Assembly (NCBI GenBank): GCA_024138015.1
Contig: JAMXBB010000009.1
Location: 14,849,599-14,913,598, forward strand
DNA length: 64,000 nucleotides
From: Lumnitzera littorea
Lineage: Eukaryota > Streptophyta > Magnoliopsida > Myrtales > Combretaceae
Reading direction: 5' to 3'
In this document: piece after piece, positions 1 to 13,200 of the stretch
How positions within the stretch are numbered: the stretch's first letter is position 1
Layout: each line of letters begins with the position of its first letter
Translations under genes and position numbers: made by a program
The notes under the pieces: generated by a model
Database searches by the model: none
Seen by the model: only the letters and a program-made list of their open reading frames with translations
Told to the model about the DNA's origin: nothing

Positions 1-2320
1 GATCCTTAATCTTGGAAAACCGAATAAACCTATTGCAAAACCCTCATGGCCTGTTGACATGAATATGAATCTCTTACTTTGCGATACAGTTTTGATTTTT
101 TCTATGCCATTCCCTTCAAAGACATAGAAAAGCACATATAGCAAGCCTATCGAAATCATCCCACATGTTTAAGTTATTAAAGTTACTATGCTTCGATTTG
201 ATAAAAGCATTATTATATCAATCACTTGCTAAAAAATAAATTTTCATGTTGGGTCTTATCCCTTATAAAACTAAGCAAAAACAAATTCTCCTCAAATATT
301 TAGACTAAATAACACAAGATCCTGCAATTGGTCTATCCTTTTTCTTTTTCTTTTTCTTTTTTTTTTTTTGCCAACTATTTTATAGGCAAAAAAAAAAAAT
401 GAAAGTATAAGAATTCAAACTGTTCCAACAGGAAAATAATATCGACAATTAACTTATTTGGCATGCCAAAAGGCACACGGTGATGACCTTGACTTCGTGA
501 AAGAGTCGTCCGTGTTTGTTATAAGAGAAACTCATTCAAACATCATTTGCCCTAGTTTTTTTAATATCCGTAGCTTAACCCATCAAACATATTTGCAAAA
601 GTCTTTGGCAAGTACTCGTTTATACCGGCCAAATTTATAAAATAATCCTACCGCCGTCCTTTTTTTCTGGGTAAAGTTTCTTACAACAAGACAAGTATAG
701 TTTGACCTTTTGTTTTTTATATAAATACCAAATACAACTCTCAAACTATTAATTTGATGACCATCTAGACTCCTAGAGTACAACTACTCTATTTATAGTG
801 AACCTTTTGTGATTCTAATAACAGATGAGGGTGTATGTGCATATATTTAGAAGTTTTGAAAAGTAAAATCAGAATTTATATACACCTCATTAACAAATTA
901 AAGAGAGTATTTATAATTAACCTTTTTTTCCCCTTTTGGCATATAGTTAATAGTTTAACTAACTTTGAAGCAGATCTTTTACTTACATGAAGTCCTTGCA
1001 TCAACAACTATAGAAAGTCTTGATTTTGTGTCATTAGTTTCTAAATATAAATTAAAAAAATTTCAGTGCCATCTCGATCTTTTGAAATATTAGGAATAGG
1101 GTCTATTATGTAAAACAACCAATCTGGCGGTTTGTCTCCTAATGGACAGACATACAATTTCAATTGAAATTATATATGCAACGAGGCAAAGCCTCATCCA
1201 CCGTTTGTTTTTTTATTTTTTTGCGAAAGATAACTTTATATAAAGTCACTTATATATACATATAAACTCTAATACAAATATGTAAATTCTAGTTAAAGCT
1301 ACCGTTATCAGAATCAATATATTTATACTAGAATCTATATGTTTGTGCATATTTCAGTAATTAGAATATATACCAAAATTTATATATTTATATATTAATA
1401 TTAAAATACGTGTGTATTACAATTTCATGTCATGACTTCATATGAAGTTGTCCACACGTAATTTAACATAAGTAATTCAGGTGATTTTGCTTAAATTAAT
1501 AATCATTCTTTGGTTAAAAAATATCGTAGACTACAATTTTTTTTTTTTTTTCTCTATCTGTTGCGCCACTAAAACAAAAGGATTTAATTCATCCTTACCC
1601 ATTGTCAAAGATTATAACCGGGAAATTTTCTCAAAAGTAGCTTTGGAAGGAGAGTGAAGAGTTTAATTACCAATCAAATGAGCATTTATATATATTGAAT
1701 TATGTTAATATATGCATCTGCGCACTAAATGTGTTTATTACCGTTTAGTTAAATTATTCGCTAGGTAGATATTTACCCTTCAAGAACCTTTTTGTCCTTC
1801 AACTATCAACTCAGTGTGAAAACCGATATTCCTAATGCTACGATGCCACGAGTGTCCTTGCTTGTTGGAAAAAACACGCCTTTAATGGTGATGCCCTCCG
1901 GACTTTATGGTAGGGAATAAGCAGCTACAAAGGAGTAGGGTATACTGTCTATCTTACTTCATTTCACGACTACATATTCTCAAATTTTATAACCAAAGCC
2001 TATCTAATATCCTAAAATCGTCTAACAACCTATAAATGTTTCCATAACATCCCTTCCATTCAAATTGCAAGAAAGCAATTTCTCTACTAATTTAAAAGAG
2101 TGAAACTACAAAGTTTACCTCATATAATTTCCTAAACAAAAATCACATTAAAAAAAAAGTGAGAAAATAAACCTCTTATTCCGTTTCTGTTAACATTCTG
2201 CTTTCTCTTTCTTTCAAATTATAACTTTTAGATAGGGAAAGAGGTGAAGATAGGGTTACCTCTCAAGCACTAGCATCCCTTTAGTTATAGTTATCACTTA
2301 AAGTTGAGCATTAAGCCAAA
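1..2320. other. Intergenic DNA, no gene seen
   Basis: A+T-rich sequence with poly-T and poly-A runs (for example around 340-370 and 1540-1550). The only open frames are short (about 60-66 codons), overlap on opposite strands, and match no family I recognise. No splice-linked coding signal, RNA gene or terminal repeat was found. Confidence 0.6.
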
Positions 2321-2321
2321 T

Positions 2322-3065
2322 CAGCTCTGAATCGTCAGTTCACAAATCGGTGATACGGTAAATCGTAACCAACTTGTAAGTTGACAATTTCGAGTCGATT
2401 TATTAGGCCCGTCGGTTTAAGAATTGATTTGAATCCCTTGAGTTAGTTTTTTCTTTTATATTTAATTTTTTCTATTAATTTTTTTTAAATACAGTAATAA
2501 TTTCTAATAATATGATCTCCTTTTTTCTTTTTTTTTTAAGTATACTAATTCATTAATAATTTTATTTTTTTTATTAATTTCTAACTTAATGCAATTCCAA
2601 TTTTTTTATATTTTTTCCGTCAAATTTTATTTTTTTTTCTCATATTCGAGTTCTTAACATTTAATAAGTATTACAAAAAGGACCTATATTAATTGAAATT
2701 GAATTTTTTATCTATCCGCAATACATAATTAACCTATGATTAGTCATCTATCATTAGTTTGATAATATTATTTTAAAAAAAATTGTCATTCACCATCGCA
2801 AATAAAGTAGTTTTAATATGCAATAAATTACTAAATATTATCTAATTATTTTTTCTGACTTAATGATCTCTTTTTTTTTTTCCTTTTTCTTTTTGAAGGA
2901 GGTAAATCGGCCGAGCCAACTCGCTGGTTCATGATGGGTTGGTCCAGCGGTTCGCAACCCATTGATTCGAGCGGTTCCATCCAAACAAACCACTTGAACC
3001 CTTAAAACCCGACAATTCGCTAAGGTAAGGCACTTCGGCCCGGCCACTATCGAACGGAACTAATT
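2322..3065 (-). repeat. Dispersed repeat copy R1 (inverted partner of 36.8-37.6 kb)
   Basis: The reverse complement of this block aligns by eye with 36810-37595 over roughly 0.75 kb. Shared parts are a G+C-richer end with a 'gcgaacc' motif (2940-2970 here), a purine-rich tract, an almost identical stretch containing 'agaaaaaataatt', a long A+T-rich middle, and a terminal 'gattcag' segment. The two copies lie in opposite orientation about 34 kb apart. I see no coding capacity and cannot place the family. A non-autonomous DNA transposon is possible, but no convincing terminal inverted repeat or target duplication was identified. Confidence 0.7.
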
Positions 3066-5340
3066 CATGATTTGAAATCGATTGTTGCCCAAGTCTATTG
3101 CCACTACTAAAGATGGGTTGAGAGAGGGTTGTAAAGGGATTATTTAAAGAATACAATAGAGGATAATACAAGTAAAGACCTTTACAATTTAGTAATATGA
3201 ACACTGATCTTTTCAACGAAATAAACTAACTTCGATTCTCTATTTTTCTAACAGTTGTAATAGGTATTGTAGTTAACCCTCAAAAGAAAAAAATTATGCC
3301 AGTAGAGTTTATTAAAAGTTTTATTAAAAAAGTAGCAGGTTATTAATACATATAAAGTGAGAAGCTTTACACTGATGCTACGTTTAATCTACTAAAATGA
3401 ATCTTGTATATAACTACTCATTTTTCTTTATCTTCTCTTTTACATGCTTGTTTGTTCTTTTATAGTTATTTCATTTTTTTTTTCTTTTTTCCCTTTTATG
3501 ATTGATCAATCTGTACAATACACGTGTTTTGCTTTTTGAATCAAAGCATCCCGTAATACAGATGTGTTATGATCCCGATATTTTGAAAAGCTTAGAGTGC
3601 CACCTAAAAATTATGTATAATTCGAAAATTATTCAACCTCAAGGTTTAATATGTAGGGTGGTATTCTTCCAAGGATAATTTATGAATTTTAGTCCTCCAA
3701 GACACATGTTCCAACTGCTTTTTCCCTCAAATTGTTGTATTTCCTTTTTTAGTCCCTTGAAAGCTACCCTATGGCTATGCCCATCTGCAAGTGGATATAA
3801 TGTTGAATTTGTAAATCACGATTGGTTTGAAATTCCTGGAGGTTACGCATGTTCAGCAATTTCAGCCGGCCAACCATCTTCCTTCTGTCTGCTTCCACTT
3901 AATTAAACATTTTTGTCACATCCCTAAAGATTCTTCTATGACTGACCTAACCGCTGGTCAATAATTGCCAAAAATAAAAAAAAAAAAAAAATAAGAGAGT
4001 GGGACGTCAAATCTATTATCTGATCATTAGGTCATAATAGGAATTAATCTAATAAAAATTTTAATAATTAAATAATTAAATGATAGATTGAACAGTTCAA
4101 TACTCAAACTATAATAAGATTTGTTAATTCCTCAATTATTGTGCAAACTATTTCCTTTTCTAAAGCTAGGTCTTTGTTTATAGATGAAGGTACATATTTT
4201 TCTCCGTGTTTGATTCATTTATCTCAATACAGAGTCCATGAAGAATTATTAAAACTTAATTATGTATTAAATAATAGATCGGTTCTCAAAATAGTCGCCC
4301 TACTAGTACATTGGATTCACGTAATTAAGTAGACCTCCGCAATTCTTGTCCAACTTATAAGTTTGAAAGATCTTTGATATTACAATGATAATAATAATAA
4401 TAATTCTCTTCTATCATCGTATTAGAGAGGTTTTATTATATATATATATATTTTTTCCAATTGAATGGAAATGATTGTTAAAATTTGCATTCGAAATGCT
4501 TGTTACTTTCTTTTGAAAGGGCGTAATAATTCTTAATATGCAAGAGCAGGACCATTGTAAATGATTTCAATTTTCGTGTAGCCATGTTAAAAAAATAATG
4601 TTTAAACTTTTAGACAATTGGAATTGGTGTACCTCCGTGTGGCGAAGTGCTTCTTTAAGCAAGTAGAATTAGGCATCGAATTATAATTTATAGAGGAATT
4701 GAGTTTGAATCCCTCATTTTCATTTAACTTCCCATATACTTGATTTCGCATTGTTTGGATTCTCAGCATACATTAGGTGAAGAGGTAAAAGTCAAATTAT
4801 AGTTAAAAAAATTTACTCATAGAATAAAAAATTATAACACCTTATCATCTCTTCTTAACTAAATGTAATAGTCCATTGGCCAAAAAATAACTAAATAGAT
4901 TAGTCCGAAAGAAGAGTAGTTTGAGAAAATGATATAAAAGTGACAAATAGACAACAATGGAAATGCTACCACAGGTAAGATCAGATTTCTACATTGCCTA
5001 GTCAATACGAATTTTAAATTGCATTAATGATGAATTACAAATATGATGATTTTATATATACATAAAGTCCCGTTCCGTTAATAAGTGTTCAAGATAATTT
5101 TACAGAAATGTAAAAGCGCGAGAACATGAAAACTATTTTTATCATTGTATAAAGAAAAGCTCCCGGCTGTAAATACACGGTTGATAAATGAAAGTAGAAA
5201 AGTTAAAAGTATATGCCTCTAAATAAAAAGGGGAGAACCTTCTTTTTTTCAATGTGCCAAAGTTGAGTTGCCAAAATTGTAATACAAAATCCGGATAGAA
5301 TAGAACCAATTCAAATATTTGAAAAGAGGGAAAGTTCCAA
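3066..5340. other. Intergenic DNA upstream of the lectin receptor kinase
   Basis: No gene was recognised. Two short open frames (3682-3906 and 4141-4332) resemble nothing I know and lack supporting splice or family signals. The stretch holds poly-A/T runs, a short (ATA)n tract near 4388, a (TA)n tract near 4436-4450, and one tRNA-like box pair listed separately. The promoter of the receptor-kinase gene must lie at its right end, but I cannot assign a TATA box. Confidence 0.5.
4636..4720 (+). repeat. Possible tRNA-derived (SINE-like) Pol III box pair
   Basis: 'tggcgaagtgc' at 4640-4650 resembles a Pol III A box and 'gagtttgaatcc' at 4701-4712 resembles a B box, about 55 bases apart and in the right order. 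No tRNA cloverleaf can be drawn and no A-tail or target duplication was identified. This could be a decayed tRNA-derived SINE head, or chance. Confidence 0.25.
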
Positions 5341-5464
5341 GTGATGAGAACAAGAGAGAGTCTTATTCAACTCCTCCTGGTTCTCAGAAGCTTGCAATAC
5401 AAAGGCAAATAATAAGCTCCTGTCCAGCCTACCCAAAAGGACCCTTCAACATTGTTCTGCTCTC

Positions 5465-8193
5465 ATGCTTTTCCAACATTTAGAAATGTATCCAGGACTC
5501 AAGCTCTACATCTTCATGGTGTTCCTTTTCCTGCCAATTTTACAAGCCAACAGCCTGAAAACAATCACTAAACACTTCGGCCCTTTTACTGCATCCCATT
5601 ATGATGATCTCCAGGTTATCCCTCAGGCCTCAATCAACAATGAGGCCCTCCAACTAACCCCGGATTCAATAAATGCAGACTTTAATCTCAAAAACCAATC
5701 AGGAAGGATCCTGCTGAATCGACCATTTAAGCTTTGGGAAGGAGATTCGAATTCTTCAAACTCTAGTAGTATTTCCTTAACGAAGGTTGCTTCATTCAAT
5801 ACTTCCTTCTTGATCAACCTCTACAGGACTAATCTTTCCAGTCCTGGTGAGGGACTAACCTTCCTGATAGCTCCTGATCTTAACAATCCACCTGAAAGCC
5901 ACGGCGAATTCTTAGGATTGACCAACTCCACCACTGATGGCAACACGACCAATCATATTATAGCCATCGAGTTCGATACATTCAAGCAAAGTTACGATCC
6001 TGATGATAACCATATCGGTCTAGACATCAATAGCGTAAGGTCTAGCCAGACAGAACCCTTGTCCAAATTTGAATTGTCCCCTAATAATGTCACCATATAC
6101 TACATGGTTTGGATTGAATATGACGGTGCTAAGAAGGTTCTTAGAGTGTATATGGTAGAGGAGGCAACCAAAACACCAACAAAATCCCGGCCTGATAGTC
6201 CTATCATGACTGCTGATCTTGATATCAGCAAATATGTGAAACAAGATTCCTACTTGGGGTTTTCAGCATCCACGGGGAATACATTTCAGCTCAATTGTGT
6301 ACTAAGATGGAATCTGACAGTGGAAGAATTGCCCATTGATGACAATAGAACAGAGATGAAGATAGCATTGGGAGTTGGTGTGCCAATAGTGGCACTTCTG
6401 GTGGCTGCACTAGGAGCAACAGTCTTTTTCTTGCGAAAAAAGCAGTTTGCCGCAAATGATCCCATTATTCTAGGGGCTCTCAAGAACCTGCCAGGAGCAC
6501 CTAGGGAGTTCAGGTTAAGGGAATTGAAGAAGGCTACTAACAACTTTGATGAGAAGCAAAAGCTTGGTCAAGGTGGGTTCGGTGTTGTCTATAGAGGAGT
6601 CTTGGATGAAGAAGACCTGCAAATTGCTGTTAAGCAGTTCTCTAGGGATAGTATCAAGAGCAAGGATGATTTCCTGGCAGAACTCACGGTTATCAATCTT
6701 CTCCGGCATAAAAACCTAGTCAAATTACTCGGTAATACTATTCCTCCACTGATAGATTTGTTACTCCTACTTTTAAAATAGACAAGATAATTAATCAAGA
6801 AGTTTAGGAAGCATGCTGTTAGGATCTTGTATAGGCAAATATTTCAAGTTCTTTAAAAGTCTCCAGATATCTCCTACCCTCTGATAAGAATGAATATAAG
6901 CTCCCTAATATTGCAGATGTCTGAATTTTTTAAATAAATAGCATTATCATGATTTTGATTAAACTACTTCCTCTTCAATAGTTCTCAAGCTATCCATGCT
7001 TATTTCTAGTACATGAATAAAAATTTTCAAGGGAAAAGAATGTTAGAAATCCTCTATATTTGTGCCAAATGTTAATCAAGTCCTCTGTATTTTAATTGAG
7101 TCATTTATTGACTCTAGGTTTATGTCCAATTCAATCGAATCCTTCATGAATATGCTATAGACATACCTATTTAAATTTAACAATCGATATGCTGCACGCA
7201 TCTCTATTTAAATCTATGCTTTGAAGAAGTGATGTATATAAAAAGTATTCAAGAAATGAAGGTGAAGTAATTATGCTTGATCCACTGGTTGCTTAAGAGT
7301 TCATGAAAAAGGAGTTGACTCAATTATGAGGCCACTGCTTAGAAGAATATGTTGTCTCTAAATTGATAAACAATCAGATTAGGCAGGAAAATTAACTGCT
7401 CTATTTTTCTCTGAGTTTATCAGGTTGGTGTCACAAAGATGGGAAGCTTCTTCTCGTATATGAATACATGCCAAATGGAAGCCTTGACACCCACTTATTC
7501 TGCGGTCTGGAAAAGGAAACGCTAGGATGGAACCTGAGGTTTAATATCATTTCAGGGGTCGCATCAGCTCTTCACTATTTGCATTACGAGTATAACCAGA
7601 AAGTGCTGCATAGAGACCTCAAGGCCAATAACATCATGCTGGATTCACAGTTCAATGCACGTTTGGGAGACTTCGGGTTGGCAAGGGCCATAGACAATGA
7701 GATGACATCATATGCTGAAAGGAGTGGAGTTCCGGGAACCATGGGATACATTGCTCCTGAATGCCTTCACACTGGAAGGGCCACTCGGGAATCGGACGTC
7801 TATGGCTTTGGAGCTGTGGTTCTTGAGGTGGTATGTGGCCTTAGGCCATGGGCTAAGGTTGGTGGATACAACTGCTTGGTGGACTGGGTTTGGTCATTCT
7901 ACCGTGAAGGCCGGATCTTGGAGGCAGTGGATGAGCGGCTAAGGAATGACTACGTTGCTGAAGAGGCCGAAAGAATGCTGCTTCTGGGATTGGCTTGTTC
8001 ACATCCAAGTGCTGGTGAAAGACCAAACACTCAGTCCATTGTGCAGATCATATCAGGACTTGCTCAAATGCCGTACATCCCTCCCTTCCGCCCACCTTTT
8101 GTTTGGCCTTCTTCAGGCACCAATGATGAAGATGATCATTCAACAGATACTGATCATATTAGCATCAGTATCCAAACAGCTGAAGTCAGATAA
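5465..8193 (+). CDS. L-type lectin-domain receptor-like kinase (LecRK-S.5-like)
   Basis: A single-pass plasma-membrane receptor kinase of 678 aa. Exon 1 is 5465-6731 and exon 2 is 7424-8193. The intron begins GTAATA and ends TTTATCAG, and splits a Gly codon so that the joined text reads LLGWCHKDGK. Order of domains: signal peptide (about 1-28), legume-lectin domain (about 32-285, with IEFDTF at 169 and DNHIGLD near 181-187), transmembrane helix (about 300-323, followed by LRKK), then a Ser/Thr kinase. The kinase has GQGGFG at 368-373, the ATP-binding Lys at 390 (AVK), HRD at 485-487, DFG at 505-507 and APE at 533-535, so it should be active (RD type). LecRKs sense extracellular ligands in defence and development, but the ligand here is unknown. 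The domain layout and the divergent lectin sequence resemble Arabidopsis LecRK-S.5. A second in-frame ATG at 5486 would still leave a signal peptide, so the exact start is open. It converges on the SRF-like gene. Confidence 0.95.
6732..7423 (+). other. Intron of the LecRK gene
   Basis: A 692-bp GT-AG intron in phase 1, inside the kinase domain between the alpha-C/beta-4 region and the hinge. Many L-type LecRK genes lack introns in the kinase region, so this position may help to place the subfamily. No repeat or nested gene was seen inside it. Confidence 0.9.
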
Positions 8194-10236
8194 TACCCTT
8201 AACTAAATTATCCAAATCTGTGAACCTCGTGCACCTCAACCTCAAGAATGTTTAGGTAACTAAGATCAGAGTTTCTTGTGTTCTCCTTTATCTTTTTTGT
8301 CGTCAAAAAGGAGAATGTGCATATATGAATATGTTTGTTTAGTGTAATATTATTTGTTGGCTGGATTTTCTGTATTTGCTTTTCCATTATGTCAAGAGAA
8401 TATATAGGAGAAATCTACTTGGGGAAGGTTCGCTATCAGCATAAAAAATCATGCATTATCTAGTAGATGTAACAGAAAATATCACCCCTATGTCTAACTA
8501 CCTCATGGTTATGCCCTATTTTAATTGGCTCGGACAAAATACAGGCTATTAACAACAAAAAGATGATAACAAAATAAGAAAAATCGCCCAGGATTTTGAT
8601 ATTTTGTTACCAACCACACGCATCAAGAGCTTAAGCTGTCTGGAACTGATTTAGATGTGTATCAAGGATCTTCGTAACCTAGTTAGAATGTTAAAAAGGT
8701 ACTTGGCTTGAAGAAGAAAAGGAGTGTCGAAAATTTTGGGTAATCAGGGTTTCATGTGACCAGTTCGATCTTCTCTTAATGTGCATCTGCGTCGGCGGGT
8801 GGCGTGCCATCTGCATCAAGTTCAGCAACAACAAGGGTTTGGAAGGAGATTTTTTCTCATATGAATCCGGTCTATATTGATTTCATTAGAGCAAATACAA
8901 ATATTGATGCGATGGGACGCTCTAATATGATATGCATGGATCAAGCCCATATTAAAATTTTTCAGTTAAATGGATTTCCTTTCCAAAAGCATGCTAAATA
9001 AATAGCACATATGTTGTAAACGTAAAAGAAGTTAATGGTATTTGTTGATTATAACGTGGGAATGCTTCGATTTAAATTTGAAATCGGATTAAAATTTTTA
9101 TGTTCTGTGATTTTGGTTACTCTTGTAATTTGTCTTACAGGTCCTTCATCATTCAAGTTATAATCATCAAAAAGCACGCCAAGAAAATAAGGATTTTCTT
9201 CACTACAAACATTTTTTGCTCTGTTGAAAGAGGCGCCCTTCCTGGTACTCAAAATTGTTCGATAACTTGGCTCGCATTTTAGCTGATGCTCTTCTTTCAT
9301 GGCTCTTCAAGGCTCTTTTTACTGCACAATCCACGAGTTTCATGTGCTGTCTTGGGTGGATTGAGATCCGACTCTAATTCCAGAGCTAAAATAAGGTGCA
9401 TTTGCAAAGCCCTTTACAACTAATATCATATGAATGCTGTTCTTAAAATGGAACAGGTTCGATCTCCTCCTCTCCATAAATATTAAGTTGGCCAAAATAG
9501 AATAGCAATATGTACAGGAAAGGAAGAATCTGTTCTTGGAGCACGAAAGAAAACCGTTCATAACAAAAGTAAACCATAAACTTGATACAAGCTGTAGGGG
9601 CTAAGGATCGGTCATCACGTATAGCAGCCGAACTTGGCTAAAGGTAATGGCTATATATGGACAGCTACTGTAAAATAATGTTTTTGATATAACAAAAACA
9701 TAATCATCATCGCAAATTCCAAAAGAATGCAAAAGACAATTCATTAAGGCACTGATGAAAAAGAAACAGCTTGCAGAGAGAATCTGCCTCCTCCTGTGCT
9801 TGCACGAAACATTTCACAGCTATACCTTCAGCAGACGCCTGACATTCATTTCTATCCGCAACAGTGGAGAAAATATTGAAGAAGAAATCAATTGGCTATA
9901 AGGCCTCTTCACGGAGTGAATAAAATACTTCTTTTATTTATTATTTATTTAAGCAATAGAAGTTACGATAAAGTACTCGAATTCAAGTTCGTCCTCTCAA
10001 TCTTTAACTCACATTGGCACTAGAGAAAAGTAAAGAAGAATAAAAGTATTGCTAGCTCAGCCATGTAATATTAACAAGCATAATGTACCAAGCTACTTCT
10101 CTTTTTATATGGTACAACACAGTAGATGAAGTTTAAAAAATGAACCACCACATGCCAAATAAGTGGGCGTCAGAAACGAACCATCATTTAGTTTCTCCCC
10201 AAGCAAACTCAATCATCGATTGATGGTCACTGCTGT
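8194..10236. other. Convergent intergenic region between the two receptor-kinase genes
   Basis: This should hold the 3' UTRs of both flanking genes. Short open frames at 8804-9001 (+), 9049-9300 (-) and 9340-9561 (-) have no recognisable domain. The segment around 8760-9560 is less A+T-rich than the surrounding DNA and could contain an unrecognised exon or a transposon relic, but I cannot support either. Confidence 0.5.
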
Positions 10237-13200
10237 TTAAGATTGCTCGTCTGCATCATCAGTTCGTTGGGTTGTCCGCTGATCATTGCCATATGTTCTT
10301 TTACTCATGTTAGCGCGTTGAACTAGTCGAACTAAGGCTTGAACCACCTCAGACATCGGTGGACGGAATTCAGGTTCCACCTGTCCCGTGACGAAAGAAA
10401 GAAGTATCACATCAGCAATTATGTCAACTTTCAACTTCCAGTGAGCATGAGAAAACATCATTAAGAAATTACCTGGACGCAAAGAGCAATAACATCGGCG
10501 AATCGGGACAGAGACTTCACTGGGTAGAGTCCCTTGAGTGCAGGATCGACCATTTTGGATAGAGCATCGATATCATGAAGCTGAGGTGTTGCCCATCGAA
10601 CTAAGGACTGCTCCGTTCTTTGCCTCGAGCTGCCAATAGAATCGGAATTGTAGTTGTGAGACAAGAAATGTCTACTTATTTCACCCAAGTACAATACAAC
10701 GATTAGAAGCTTATGTATTTTCACCTATCGAAAGGTTTGCGCCCTGTAAGCAGCTCCAACATGACAACTCCAAAACTGTACACATCACTCTGTAGAGTGT
10801 ATTGACCAGACATCGCAACCTCAGGAGCACTGTATCCCAATCCATGATTTTCATTTAGAGTCTGCAACAGCATAAGATTTCAGATTTATGACATTCATTT
10901 CTCTTTGGTAAATTTAAAATAATACTTACATAGACTGCTTATGCATATACTGTTCTTAGACAAATTATGAAGCAACCAAACTACTTAAGCATAGAGGTTC
11001 TGGAATAACAAATGATAGTTTTACTGGAAGAATTTTGTCAACAAATAGAAAATAGGATTTAAATATAACGACCAATCCTCTTAATAACTCAAAAAAGTTA
11101 AGCTGCAGAGTGATTGGACTAGCAGGGGGACAAGAAGTATAGCAGTTATACAATCTAAATTTACCTGTTCAGCATTTGGGAGGAAGCTAGCCAAGCCACA
11201 ATCTGAAAGATAAGGATTCAAGTCCACATCCAACAGGATGTTGGCAGACTTTATGTTCTTGTGAATGACTGATGGGGAGCAGACCTCATGCAGATACCTG
11301 AAAAGTGCAATTGTGAATATCACCGTGCAAGATACTTATGGGCTGCAAAGATGGCTCTACTACAGGTAAAATTCTAATGACACAAAATTCTGCACATTTG
11401 CAAATTGCAAATATGTGTGAAAGTTGTAGAAGTTTCGTTGCTTTCTTAGGGGCAGAAGAAAAAGTTCTTCTCCTCCATCTTAATAAGGATCAATCACAGG
11501 CACTCGCATAATTCTTCCACTCCTTTTTTACGATAAATAATAAATTCAATATAGTAGCAAGGATGCAAAAATGTTCTCCATTATTTCAAGAACATGAAAA
11601 TCAATTTAAGAATTGTATGCATGTCATTAATCAGTTGCAGCACAAAAGTTTGAAACAACCATAATTACAGAATGAAGATGGATCAAAGTGGCACATAAAC
11701 TCAACAATGGCTACATAGGATGCTCATAAAAGCAATGAGAATCAGAGATCAAGTATAGGATGATGCATGCATTCTGAATATCTAATTCCTCATTCATCAA
11801 CAAAAGATTTTACAGGCAACATCCAAAATGGCCACAACAAAAATTTTTGTCAAGCAGCAGACGTGATTTATGAGTGATGCACAGCTCAAGCACAAACTTT
11901 TGTTCCCTGTCCAGCAGTTTCAATAATTATAATTTAGTCACTGCTGACTTACTCTAGTGCCCGCGCTGTACCCAAAGCAATCTTAACACGTGAATTCCAC
12001 GTTAAGGGCTTGCTGTCTTCATATGTTAGATGTAAGAAGTCATGCAGCGAGCCATTTTTGTGGAACTCGTATAATAAGAGGTGCTGTCCATGTTCTGCAC
12101 AGTAACCCATTAATTCTGTCACATTAGGATGATGCAACTGTGAGATGTTTGAGACTATCTCTGGGAATTCATCAGAGAGTTCACTGGGAAGAGCAGATGA
12201 ATCTAATTTCTTCACAGCCAGAACCTAGCTCAAGAAAAAGAAATATTCAGCCAAGTTTGTTCTACACCAAAGTGATGTATTACTATATTCAAAATGCAAG
12301 AATTTGGATCAATTAGAATTCATATCCACAGCAACATAAAGATATTAGGTAGAAGGAGAAGTCTGCAAAGGAAAAGGAAAAGGAAAATATGCATGATGTT
12401 AAAAGGACCTACATTTCCATCATCAAATTGAGCCCGATAAACACGTCCAAAAGATCCCTCCCCAAGAAGATTATCAACGTTGAAATAGCCAGTTGCCATT
12501 TGTAAGTCTGCTATTGAATATGATGTGACATTTAAAGTTACAGGGGGTTTCTTCTTCTTAACAACCACAGGCTTGTTTGAGAGGTCATCTTCATCAAATG
12601 ATTTGTGACGATCCATAGGCGGTGGCTTCAGATTAATCGAGGCCATAGTATCAAAAGCTTTTGTGTTGATCACAGGAGGAGGCTGAACAGATTTCATTTC
12701 TGCAATAAATACATTGCAAATGAAAAGCAAAGACAGGTAGGTTAAAAGAATAAAAACTAGCTTTCGCTGTCCACTATGCATCTATGAAATAATAGCCTAA
12801 TAGAATGCCTGAATATTGCTATAGTCTTGGATTACTTAGTGAGTATAGTACAGCAGAAACATCACACGTTCACACAGATTTTAGATAATCAGAGAAATGC
12901 AAACATAATGATTAAAAAACAAAGCATTAGACTGTTATTTAGGCCATTATTTGGTGAACGACATGGGTAGATTACCTTGGACTTCATTTGAAGTGAGAGG
13001 AGCAAAGGGCTGATTGTCAAGTTTCTCTACATCTCTTGATGGCTTTCTTCTTCTTCTCTTCAAAATGAAGAATGCCACAATTGCTCCAACAACAAGGAGG
13101 GATATCACAATCCCAGCAACAGCACCACCACCTATTCCTGATTTTTTGCTCTCACTTCCATCACTGCCTGATGAACTGCTATCTCCACCAGATTTGTGGT

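Noticed and set aside
3682..3906. 74-codon open frame upstream of the LecRK gene
   Set aside because: No conserved motif, and composition like the surrounding intergenic DNA.
4636..4720. A tRNA gene
   Set aside because: Box-like motifs are present but no acceptor, D, anticodon or T stem can be paired.
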